Shown here in pieces: positions 6,835 to 13,830 of a stretch of 16,141 bases of DNA (its first letter is position 1; every line of letters begins with the position of its first letter). The DNA is taken from contig CAYOTO010000062.1 of NCBI GenBank assembly GCA_964406945.1, positions 1 to 16,141 on the forward strand, read 5' to 3'. This DNA is from UBA2266 sp964406945 (lineage in GTDB: Bacteria > Planctomycetota > Phycisphaerae > Sedimentisphaerales > Anaerobacaceae). Under the pieces are notes generated by a model. The model made no database searches. It saw only the letters and a list, made by a program, of their open reading frames with translations, and had not been told where the DNA came from. The position numbers were made by a program, and so were the translations under genes.

Positions 6835-7596
6835 TCAATCCCTTCTCCGTGCCAGCACCCACCCCAGACCCAGCAACGCCACCGTCGCCGGCTCCGGCAC
6901 AACCGTATCGATCGCAAAATAGCCCGGCGTATTCATCCCCCACTGCCCCACATCACTGCTCGACATCCCGAACTCCAGACTCTTGACCGCACCCAGCGAA
7001 CTCAAATCGACAAACTCCCACGAATCCACGATATGCCCTGCCCCGGCATCCTCCAAGCGGAAGTCCGCCAGATAGAATTCCTGAATCCCGGTTACCGCAC
7101 CCGCCGAATCTTTGCCCGTAACCGTCAGCAGGAACCAGTCTGAATCGTCGATCCCGAACTTCTTCGAAAACGCATCCCCGTCCCGCATCGAATAATACGG
7201 ATAAGCCACATTCGTCACATACATCCCGTCGAGCTGCATGGCCGTATCCAACACCACCCGCGGCGGCTCCGAATAGCCTATGTAGCCGACCCCGTAATTC
7301 GCCGATCCGCCCTGCCCGCCCCCGGCAATCGCCGTATACTGGCCCGCAAGCCCGGACGTCTGCGTATCCGTCCTGTTGGAATAAGCAAACCCGTCCCACG
7401 ACCCCCACTGGTCGCTGTAGTTGTTGCTGAAAAACGCCCCTCCGCTCACAAATCCGCCGCTGCCTTCCGATCCGTTCCAATACGACTCGGCGGCCAGTGG
7501 CATATCCTCGAAATCCGCCACCGCCCCCATTGCGTAGCAACTTAAAAGCAGAACTATACCAGATGCAATCTTCATACCATAACCCGCGCTATTCAT
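6835..7596 (-). CDS. DUF4465-family protein with PEP-CTERM sorting signal
   Basis: A 253-residue exported protein. After a signal peptide (hydrophobic IASGIVLLLSCYAMGAVA), the body matches the DUF4465 pattern: FED near the start, then SYWNGSEGSGGFVSGGAFF, WDGFAYSNRTDTQTSG and YVTNVAYPYYSM. It continues with FSKKFG, WFLLTVTG, EFYLADFR and GMNTPGYFAIDTV. The last 21 residues form a PEP-CTERM tail: VPEP, a short hydrophobic stretch, then ARRRD. This predicts exosortase processing and cell-surface placement. ATG 7596 is preferred over GTG 7599 because GGAGGAG (7605-7611) is 8 bases away. The gene is the first one downstream of a cobalamin riboswitch and an intrinsic terminator on the same strand. 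From memory, DUF4465 proteins also occur in corrinoid-uptake loci of Bacteroidota, so corrinoid binding is a reasonable hypothesis. Confidence 0.92.
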   Translation of the reverse strand: MNSAGYGMKIASGIVLLLSCYAMGAVADFEDMPLAAESYWNGSEGSGGFVSGGAFFSNNYSDQWGSWDGFAYSNRTDTQTSGLAGQYTAIAGGGQGGSANYGVGYIGYSEPPRVVLDTAMQLDGMYVTNVAYPYYSMRDGDAFSKKFGIDDSDWFLLTVTGKDSAGAVTGIQEFYLADFRLEDAGAGHIVDSWEFVDLSSLGAVKSLEFGMSSSDVGQWGMNTPGYFAIDTVVPEPATVALLGLGWVLARRRD

Positions 7597-7648
7597 CACA
7601 AAAGCTCCTCCAGTAAGGACACAAGACCTGAAACGTAAACCCTTGGAA

Positions 7649-7675
7649 CGCCTGAACTTAACGGTCGTTCAGGCG
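7649..7675. repeat. Perfect 9-bp hairpin in the leader of the DUF4465 gene
   Basis: CGCCTGAAC (7649-7657) and GTTCAGGCG (7667-7675) pair perfectly around a 9-base loop. It lies between the attenuator terminator and the ribosome binding site of the DUF4465 gene. It could stabilise the 5' end of the read-through message or be a protein-binding site. Confidence 0.5.
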
Positions 7676-7690
7676 GTACATTGACGGGAC

Positions 7691-7733
7691 AAAAACAAAA
7701 AAAGCCGCCGTTCCCGCGAAGGAACGACGGCTT
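7691..7733 (-). terminator. Intrinsic terminator (attenuator) between riboswitch and DUF4465 gene
   Basis: On the minus strand a 13-bp stem (7733-7721 with 7714-7702, one G-U wobble) has a 6-base loop and is followed directly by TTTTTGTTTTT. The central pair is G-U only in minus-strand RNA and would be a C-A mismatch in plus-strand RNA. With the T-run, this fixes the direction. Its position after the riboswitch and before the first gene suggests transcription attenuation. Confidence 0.85.
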
Positions 7734-7938
7734 ACTTCCCATCATCCTCGAACAAACCCGACAAAAACCACGCGCTTATAAAAGCCGTGATCTCACCGGG
7801 TGCCGAATATCGATTATGCATACGTTCCAAATCGCGAGAACTTGCCCGGAGCCTCCGACAAACCTTTTCAACGCACATCGGCCGATAGCCTGACGCGCAA
7901 AAACCCGTCGGATGCCCCATTGCAGATGCCTCAGCCAA

Positions 7939-8125
7939 GGTATTCTGGCTCACGTCCTACCGCAAAGCTCCTTCCCATTCGCATTGCGAACAGTGGCTCT
8001 AACGCCTTGCGGATTCCCGAATTTCGGGTCGAACGCTTACAGCGGCGCGACCGCCGCGGAATCAAACCGCGTTCCCTTGAAACTGAAACAAAGGCCCATT
8101 TGCCAAAGAACACACAGAACCTACC
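7939..8125 (-). promoter_or_regulatory. Cobalamin (B12) riboswitch
   Basis: Read on the minus strand, this contains the conserved cobalamin-aptamer elements in the right order. A closing strand GGTA-GG-TTCTG (from 8125) comes first, followed by AAGGGAA (8078-8072) and GCCGCTGTAAGCG. The P5 region has a CCCGAA/TTCGGG hairpin, then GCCACTG (7997-7991), GGGAAGG (7976-7970) and GGACGTGAGCCAG (7957-7945). It closes with CAGAATACC, which pairs back to GGTA and TTCTG. The length of about 187 nt is normal. Corrinoid binding normally lowers expression of the downstream gene. Downstream on this strand are the terminator at 7733-7691 and then the DUF4465 gene. I found no convincing promoter in 8126-8250. 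Confidence 0.93.
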
Positions 8126-8248
8126 ACCAGCCCACACCCCGCGTCAACCCAAATCCAAAAAAATGGATCAACTGCAAAAAAGTTGGTACAACAAGAGTAG
8201 TCTTAGCCTCTAAATTCTTGCCATACAAGCCCTTACCGTTACTCGTTC

Positions 8249-8275
8249 AGCCCCCACGGTTCGGGGCTTGTTTTT
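8249..8275 (+). terminator. Plus-strand intrinsic terminator without a recognised gene
   Basis: AGCCCC (8249-8254) and GGGGCT (8263-8268) enclose an 8-base loop and are followed by TGTTTTT. It would end plus-strand transcripts coming from 7740-8248, that is, transcripts antisense to the riboswitch. No convincing plus-strand gene lies there. Confidence 0.6.
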
Positions 8276-8287
8276 CGCCGTAGTCCG

Positions 8288-8350
8288 CTTTCGCCGCTCT
8301 CACCTGCGAGCTCGTAAGGGCCATGGAGCGGCGAAAGAAAGGCGCAGGTG
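8288..8350. repeat. Interleaved inverted repeats with pseudoknot topology
   Basis: Arm A CTTTCGCCGCTC (8288-8299) has a perfect 12-base reverse complement A' at 8326-8337. Arm B CACCTGCG (8301-8308) has a perfect 8-base reverse complement B' at 8343-8350. The order A-B-A'-B' is that of an H-type pseudoknot, with linkers of 1, 17 and 5 bases. The rest of 8351-8591 holds no gene that I can support. Confidence 0.6.
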
Positions 8351-8407
8351 AAAAACACTCGCCGGATTCGCAGGAGCCCTCTTCACCAACTGTTCTGCAG
8401 TTTTTCC

Positions 8408-8440
8408 AAAAAAAATCAGCACCGTTCGGGTTATCCGAAC
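8408..8440 (-). terminator. Weak candidate terminator after the 1070-residue protein gene
   Basis: On the minus strand GTTCGG (8440-8435) and CCGAAC (8429-8424) form a 6-bp stem with a 5-base loop. Eight bases later there is a run of eight T (8415-8408). The gap between stem and T-run is too long for a typical intrinsic terminator, so this is tentative. It lies about 150 bases after the stop at 8592. Confidence 0.3.
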
Positions 8441-8591
8441 AAACATCAGAATAAACGCAGAAGCCACCAGTTCGCACTCCATGCAATTAGCGCAGAAGAC
8501 TCGACCAGTTACCCGCCTTCTGCTCATAGACAGCTTTACGGAAACGAAGGCATTGCCATCAACTCGCTACTACTACCCCTCACCGGCTACA

Positions 8592-11500
8592 TCACTTGGT
8601 TCGAACCTTTATATCCGAGAATCTCGCAATTGTATAGTACGCTGTCTCAAGCTCAATCCATGAAGGCGTAGCATATTTCGGTTGCAGATTCGGCTTGATG
8701 TCAGACAAAGCTCCATTCCACTCATATAAGGTCTCATCATCAACGCAAATCTCAATCTCACAGACGGATCCATCAATTGAAATATCGAAAGCATATTCAT
8801 ATTCTCTTCCTATATTGATCTTGTCAGCATCCCATACAAGTTGTTCAGGAGTCAATCCGGCAAGTTTCATTGTAGCTGTCGCAGATTCTGAGTTGCCATT
8901 GTCACCCTGTATATCGAACTGTATGTAGTGGGCCTCAACAGGCAGTAGAAACTGAACTGTCTCTTTCGACCTTTCAATAGTCATATGAGTCTCGAACTCA
9001 TAACTTCCAGTTAGCGCATAGGGAATGCTTACATATGCGCGTGGCCTTTGCGCACTAAACACATAGCTGTCCCCTGCATGCACCCATCCAGCATCAGTCG
9101 CATCTCGTTCAGCATCAACACTGGAAGCCAAGTCTATCCAAGGCCCTACACCTCCGTTCCCAACAAGAACATATTTCGTAAAATTGTCTGCATTGTCAAC
9201 ACGCGGGGCATCTATGGAATTGCCTGAAACCGCCAACATACCGAATCCGCCATCATGCATCCTGCTGCAAACCGTAACGTCAAGCCCTACTGTCTTGCCG
9301 CTTATCAGATTGGACCTGACAGTTGGATCTCCTGAGATACCTCCGTAATTCTCAAAAGCAGGAATCGCGATCTCGTACATAATCCGGTAGCCTGTCTGCC
9401 TGACAGCATATTCAAGTCCCACATCTGAACTGACTTGCTCACCAGTGGCCCATGAAACCCATTCCTCTATTGTTGCACCGGGGACTATGTGGTACTGCTG
9501 AGCTTTATCATATACGCCAAGCCAGTCAGTCCCCCCTGCAGCACTGCCCTGACAATACACCTCCACTCTGTCACTTGCATCCCAGTGGATATATTCATCC
9601 GAGAAGAAATGGTCAGTATCCTCAACCACCACCGCAGCATAAATCCTGTCAGTGTCGGCATTCCATCTCAGAGCAAATTTCGCGTATGTTATATCATTTG
9701 GAGCACCATAATAGACCTCATCGAGATCGAGCCAGTAAGTGTCTGCACCCCACTCCTTGAGATTGCCATCTACAACCACATCTCCGTGTGGTATCTCGTT
9801 CTCCTTCTCCAAGCCCAATAGTCCACCGCAGTCTCTCGGAATGCCGGGACCAAGGGGCGGCTCCTGGACATTCCAGCTCGAAATAAGGGCGTTCAAATCC
9901 CAGAAATGCACTCTATAATAGCCTGTCTTGTATCCGCCCTCCATGCTGTGACTGAAGTCAGCACATATACCAGGCTGCCCGTTGGGCGCTGTAATGGACT
10001 CAATCCCAGGACCATCAGGCGGCTCCTGAACCTTCCATGCTGCAATCAGAACATTCAGATCATCATAATGAACCGCATGAATCGGAACCTTCCCCCCTCC
10101 CTGGTTCTTGCCGTCGGCATCACCATAGCAATGCCTCGGATAGCACCAGCACTCAGGCTTGCCTACAGCTACCCATTCCTCATAATCGGGATGAGCCTCA
10201 GGCAGACACGGAGTTGGTTTGGGAAAGAGCGTCGCACCATAGATATCCCAATCTCCGTTTCGGTTGTCCATCCACACCACAGTATTACCGCTTATCCGGG
10301 GTTCAGCCTGGCAACCAGCCTCCACACAGATAGGAAATTCAGTCTTTGTCTCCAAGTCGTAACCGTATATATCCCAATTGCCTTCAAGCCGTTTATCATC
10401 ATTGCCGTTGCGGTTGTCCGCCCACACGACTATGCTTCCGCTGATGTCAGGCGGCCGTTGAGTACCGGGTTCCGTGCAGATAGAAAACACCGTGTCTGTT
10501 GCCATGTCATACCCGTAGATATCCCCACCTGGCTTTGTCCACACAATCGCATTACCGCTGATTGCCGGCTCCTCTCCGCCTCCGTGCTCGGATGTTGTGG
10601 CAATGGCCATTTCTGTTTGCGTTTGAAGGTCATACGCATATATCTCAGGGTCGCCATGACTGCCCCGCCGGTCCGCCCACACAACCATCCTGCCGTTTGT
10701 GACGGGCATAGTCTGAGCATCCCGCTCGGTGCAAATTGGAATCCGCATTTTGCTTGCCAGATCATATATATAAATGTCATGATTATCCCCAGCTACATGC
10801 TCAACCCCGCCCACTATATCTCCCGCCACGTCTACACCCCCCATCTGAAGCCCATCCTGCCACACCGGATACTCCATCTTTGTGTCGATGTCATATCCAA
10901 AAAGGTCCCCCTTGTCTTTGTTGGGAACCGTGGCGGCATTGCGTTCATCCACCCACACTATCGTCTTGCCGTCAATCGCAAGCCGATTCCCTATAATAAA
11001 TGCACCTATCTGGCTACTGACAATCTCATTCTCCTGTCCGGAAGCAAGAGACTTATAGCGGACCGTCAATGAATTCGCATCTCTCCACACAACCGTATCT
11101 GCATCGATATCAGGAAATGTCTGATCACCACCTGCCACTACAACAGGGAAGACACGAAGGCATGGAGTTGGTTCAGTAGGCATCGCTGTAACGGTCACCG
11201 AGTGAAATGTAGTCGATGAACCATATCCTCCCAGACCAAGATTCAACTGATCTGGCATCTCCCACCGTGGGTTTCTACTCAAATCTGAATAATCAGTCAG
11301 ATATTCAACAAGAACCTCCCCATCGATCTCACAAATAACTCTATCATTACGAACACGAACAGTAGAAGTATATCGATGCCCAGCGAGAAAATCATAAGGA
11401 ACTAAGGTTGGATTTCCAATAACCGAATGGCCATTTATGTCCGCAAGTCTCGACCGATAACCCCCTCCAGGACCGCCGGGAAAGTTCCATGTAAAGGGCA

Positions 11501-11804
11501 CGTCTCCATGTGATGCAAGTTGTACCGTATTGTCTCCATCGTGTTCAAGTGTGAACTCAACCGTGTAATCATATTCAAGTGGCGGGCGATATGGAAAGCT
11601 AATAAGTGCTGGTGGAGACTCAATGGAAACCAGTTCGCCTTCCACCAATTCCCAGGTACCGCTGACCACATTTCGATCTAAATCAACCAGTGAGATAAGA
11701 TCAATTACAGCCCCAGGAGAAACACCTGTAATCAATACTATCATAAACACAAAGACTACGCTTCTCATCACCCACTTCCCTGAGTTGACTTTAGAATTCC
11801 CCAT
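8592..11804 (-). CDS. Large secreted modular protein: lectin-like domain, beta-propeller, dockerin-type repeats, CBM9-like domain
   Basis: A 1070-residue exported protein. Residues 1-32 form a signal peptide (basic start, hydrophobic VVFVFMIVLITG). Residues 33-208 resemble a jelly-roll domain of the laminin-G/DUF1080 type. Residues 225-526 contain seven TolB/WD40-like blades with the pattern I-G-VVW-D-R...DIYGYDL, most regular at 450-526. Residues 552-660 are a planctomycete dockerin-type module: CWCYPRHCYGDADGK, then two similar units, DLNVLIAAWKVQEPPDGPGI and DLNALISSWNVQEPPLGPGI. Residues 674-882 resemble a CBM9-like carbohydrate-binding domain, opening with VVVDGNLKEW. Residues 888-1070 look like a second jelly-roll. 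I see no catalytic domain, so a binding or scaffold role is likely. GAGGAG lies 8 bases before ATG 11804. Base composition is lower in G+C than in its neighbours (24 of 60 at 8701-8760). Confidence 0.9.
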   Translation of the reverse strand: MGNSKVNSGKWVMRSVVFVFMIVLITGVSPGAVIDLISLVDLDRNVVSGTWELVEGELVSIESPPALISFPYRPPLEYDYTVEFTLEHDGDNTVQLASHGDVPFTWNFPGGPGGGYRSRLADINGHSVIGNPTLVPYDFLAGHRYTSTVRVRNDRVICEIDGEVLVEYLTDYSDLSRNPRWEMPDQLNLGLGGYGSSTTFHSVTVTAMPTEPTPCLRVFPVVVAGGDQTFPDIDADTVVWRDANSLTVRYKSLASGQENEIVSSQIGAFIIGNRLAIDGKTIVWVDERNAATVPNKDKGDLFGYDIDTKMEYPVWQDGLQMGGVDVAGDIVGGVEHVAGDNHDIYIYDLASKMRIPICTERDAQTMPVTNGRMVVWADRRGSHGDPEIYAYDLQTQTEMAIATTSEHGGGEEPAISGNAIVWTKPGGDIYGYDMATDTVFSICTEPGTQRPPDISGSIVVWADNRNGNDDKRLEGNWDIYGYDLETKTEFPICVEAGCQAEPRISGNTVVWMDNRNGDWDIYGATLFPKPTPCLPEAHPDYEEWVAVGKPECWCYPRHCYGDADGKNQGGGKVPIHAVHYDDLNVLIAAWKVQEPPDGPGIESITAPNGQPGICADFSHSMEGGYKTGYYRVHFWDLNALISSWNVQEPPLGPGIPRDCGGLLGLEKENEIPHGDVVVDGNLKEWGADTYWLDLDEVYYGAPNDITYAKFALRWNADTDRIYAAVVVEDTDHFFSDEYIHWDASDRVEVYCQGSAAGGTDWLGVYDKAQQYHIVPGATIEEWVSWATGEQVSSDVGLEYAVRQTGYRIMYEIAIPAFENYGGISGDPTVRSNLISGKTVGLDVTVCSRMHDGGFGMLAVSGNSIDAPRVDNADNFTKYVLVGNGGVGPWIDLASSVDAERDATDAGWVHAGDSYVFSAQRPRAYVSIPYALTGSYEFETHMTIERSKETVQFLLPVEAHYIQFDIQGDNGNSESATATMKLAGLTPEQLVWDADKINIGREYEYAFDISIDGSVCEIEICVDDETLYEWNGALSDIKPNLQPKYATPSWIELETAYYTIARFSDIKVRTK

Positions 11805-11913
11805 CTCACAATCTCCTCATCAAAATGCAGGGTAGATAAAAGGCTCTGTCTCACGATTGCCTTTGGGGCCTGACTCCTCAAGTATCGCTTGACAGCAACC
11901 AACGCCAGCTATC

Positions 11914-11942
11914 AGCGTATTACAAACGCCGCCAAATGTCAA
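11914..11942 (-). promoter_or_regulatory. Candidate promoter for the 1070-residue protein gene
   Basis: On the minus strand a perfect TTGACA (11942-11937) is followed after 17 bases by TACGCT (11919-11914), a weak -10. TAATAC overlaps but at only 14 bases. The leader would be about 100 nt. The -35 is convincing and the -10 is not. Confidence 0.4.
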
Positions 11943-12069
11943 GAACAAACCCTGGATTGACTGAATATTCAAACTCAGTAACCGGACCTCCCTGGACAGA
12001 AATGACCCCATGACAATCCCGCTCTCTACCCCTCGTCCCTCATTGCCGACCCACTCAACACCCTCTGCC

Positions 12070-12147
12070 AGCTATCCAGAATCCGGCGCCAAGCACCCAG
12101 AATCCAGCCTCGAGCATCCAGAATCCAAGCATCAAGCACCCAGCAAC
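12070..12147 (+). repeat. Degenerate tandem repeat, unit about 21-22 bases
   Basis: Three to four units follow one another, each of the form AGC(A/T)(C/T)CCAGAATCC plus 7-9 variable bases: CCAGAATCCGGCGCCA, CCAGAATCCAGCCTCG and CCAGAATCCAAGCATCA, then a truncated CACCCAGCAA. They lie just upstream of the promoter at 12154. Together with the promoter they account for most of the 12010-12327 gap. 11820-12009 holds only the leader and promoter of the gene on the other strand. Confidence 0.6.
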
Positions 12148-12153
12148 TGCCCT

Positions 12154-12182
12154 TTGCCAACCGCCCCGCATTCGGTTATAAT
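12154..12182 (+). promoter_or_regulatory. Sigma70-type promoter for the HEAT-like protein gene
   Basis: TTGCCA (12154-12159) and a perfect TATAAT (12177-12182) are separated by the ideal 17 bases. The predicted start near 12189 lies inside the longest open frame (from 12010), so the true start codon must be downstream. This supports ATG 12328 and leaves a leader of about 140 nt. Confidence 0.7.
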
Positions 12183-12327
12183 ACTCTGCAGAAAACCGCG
12201 GCCGCATGCCGAACTAACGAAAGAGCCGCAAACACCGGGGCGGCCATTCCGGAACGAAAACCAGCAACTGCGGCCGCAAGAACGGAAAATTACACGAAAA
12301 GCACAGTACCAACAGCACGGAGCACCT

Positions 12328-13725
12328 ATGAAGACAATCGCAGCACAAACCGCCGTCGCAATCCTCATAATCGCCGTTCTGGCGCCCGCCGCACGCCCAT
12401 TCCCGGCCGGAACCAACAACTGGCACGTCGACTCAGCCCTGCAAACCGCAAACGCCGACCTCGTCGCCAAAATCCGCGTCCTCTCCGTCCTCGAAGAAGG
12501 CCGCCTCGCCAACAACCTCTACCCCGGCGCCCCGGATCTGGTCCGCCACACCGTCTCCGCCCGCGTCATCGACCGCATCAAGGGCCGCCCCGACGACATC
12601 ATCACAATCGAATTCCACGCCCCCCGCACATCCGCCTTGGACGCCCCCGACCCCTCGCCGGCCCAGTACAACCAGCTCACCACCGACGAAGTCGCAATCG
12701 TCTTCCTCCGGGAACGCTCCCGCCGCTACTTCCTGCCCCGCATCAAAAGCAAAGTCCGCATCTCCCCGGCCCCGCTCAACCACGACATGACCGACGAACC
12801 CCTGCCGCGCCTCTTAAATGAATTCCTCGCCTCCGCTGAAAGCCCCGACCCCCTCATCCGCCTCCAGGCCGCCGAAGAAATCGGCTTCGTCGCCGACGCC
12901 ATAATCCGCAGCATCGCCTCCAGCCGGTACCGCACCAGCTCCTCGGCCTACGACTACTGCCTCGAACTCGACCGCCGCCTCGACGACGCCGCCCCCGCCC
13001 TTGAAAAACTCGCCGACGACGTCGAACCCGTCATCTGCAACTCCGCCGTAATCGCCTCCTTCCAGGCCGACGCCGCCCCATCGGTCCGGGCTTCCCTCGA
13101 AATCCTCCGCGCCGACCCCGCCGAAATCGACCCCAACACCGCCGAAACCCGCTACGGCTCGACCGACTTCGCCGCGGCCCCAACCAAACTCCGCCTGCTC
13201 GAAACCATCGACTCCACAACCCGGCGCTTCCTGGTCAACCTCGAAAAACGCCGCCTCTTCCGCCGCTCCGACGGCGCCCCCTACCGCGGCGTACGCGACT
13301 TCGACTATTCGTCCTTCATCCGCAGCGCCCTGGACGTTCCCGCCGTAGAATCCAGCACCCCCATGCGAACCGCCCTTGCCAACGTCCTCTGGGTCCGCTA
13401 CGACGCCAACAGCGTCCCCGAAATGATCCAACTGCTCGACGACCCCGAAATCACAATCCGCGCAACCGCCGTATCGGCCCTGTGCAAAGCCGTCTCGTCC
13501 CCCTTCTCCAACCCGCTCGGCCGACACGCCGAAAACCGCCCACCCGTCGAGGCCGCAATCACAACAGACGAATACGACATCAAACCACAGGACTACCTCG
13601 AACACTACCGCCGAAACGAAGACCGCTACATCCGCTACTGGAAAGAATGGTGGCGACAGAACAAAGACGACTTCCAACACCTGCTCCAAACCTCCCGACA
13701 ACAAATTTTCTCCCCCAACTACTGA
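12328..13725 (+). CDS. Secreted HEAT-repeat-like protein
   Basis: A 465-residue exported protein of unknown function. Residues 1-27 form a signal peptide (MKTIAAQTAVAILIIAVLAPAARP). Residues 35-150 form a beta-rich region, with ADLVAKIRVLSV, then VSARVIDRIKGRPDDIITIEF and EVAIVFLRE, which resembles NTR/TIMP-like beta-barrel domains seen in other secreted bacterial proteins. From about residue 160 to 400 it is helical. HEAT-like pieces are DPLIRLQAAEEIGFVAD, then VICNSAVIASF, and SVPEMIQLLDDPEITIRATAVSALC near 370-395. The C-terminus is rich in Trp, Tyr and charged residues (YIRYWKEWWRQNKDDF). The frame is open from 12010, but that part covers a tandem repeat and the promoter. GGAG at 12319-12322 is 5 bases before the chosen ATG. 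No partner gene is evident. Confidence 0.8.
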   Translation: MKTIAAQTAVAILIIAVLAPAARPFPAGTNNWHVDSALQTANADLVAKIRVLSVLEEGRLANNLYPGAPDLVRHTVSARVIDRIKGRPDDIITIEFHAPRTSALDAPDPSPAQYNQLTTDEVAIVFLRERSRRYFLPRIKSKVRISPAPLNHDMTDEPLPRLLNEFLASAESPDPLIRLQAAEEIGFVADAIIRSIASSRYRTSSSAYDYCLELDRRLDDAAPALEKLADDVEPVICNSAVIASFQADAAPSVRASLEILRADPAEIDPNTAETRYGSTDFAAAPTKLRLLETIDSTTRRFLVNLEKRRLFRRSDGAPYRGVRDFDYSSFIRSALDVPAVESSTPMRTALANVLWVRYDANSVPEMIQLLDDPEITIRATAVSALCKAVSSPFSNPLGRHAENRPPVEAAITTDEYDIKPQDYLEHYRRNEDRYIRYWKEWWRQNKDDFQHLLQTSRQQIFSPNY

Positions 13726-13734
13726 GGAAGGCCG

Positions 13735-13796
13735 CATTCGAATTTCTGTCATTCGAACCTTAGAATTTGTTTCGAGTTTCGATATTCGAATTTCGT
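13735..13796 (+). repeat. TTCGAATTTC-type repeat cluster
   Basis: ATTCGAATTTC (13736-13746) and ATTCGAATTTCG (13784-13795) flank ATTCGAACC and TTTCGAGTTTCGA. A further TTCGAATTTCGT lies at 13925-13936. The AT-rich, TTCGA-punctuated texture differs sharply from the coding DNA on either side. It fills much of the 326-base gap before the DUF2961 gene. Confidence 0.5.
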
Positions 13797-13830
13797 GCTT
13801 AACCCTCTTTATCATTCTCAGACCCCCTCT

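Noticed and set aside
7732..7953. Small minus-strand protein gene after the riboswitch
   Set aside because: Part of it lies inside the conserved aptamer and no family resemblance is visible. It is kept only as a possible leader frame in the findings.
8126..8250. Promoter for the riboswitch transcript
   Set aside because: TTGTAT-17-TAAGAC on the minus strand has the spacing, but its -10 is too weak to call.
8247..8527. Two overlapping minus-strand open frames between the riboswitch and the large gene
   Set aside because: They run over the interleaved inverted repeats and the terminator hairpin, have no recognisable domain, and lack a convincing ribosome binding site.
7600..8591. tRNA, tmRNA or CRISPR array in the gene-poor stretch
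   Set aside because: No T-loop/acceptor combination, CCA-end cloverleaf or regularly spaced direct repeat could be found. The structure present is explained by the riboswitch, terminators and inverted repeats.
9906..11072. A 388-codon plus-strand open frame
   Set aside because: It is antisense to the propeller region of the 1070-residue protein, whose repeated blade motifs prove the minus strand is coding.
12010..12327. N-terminal extension of the HEAT-like protein
   Set aside because: It covers a tandem repeat and a consensus promoter. The signal peptide and a ribosome binding site fix the start at 12328.
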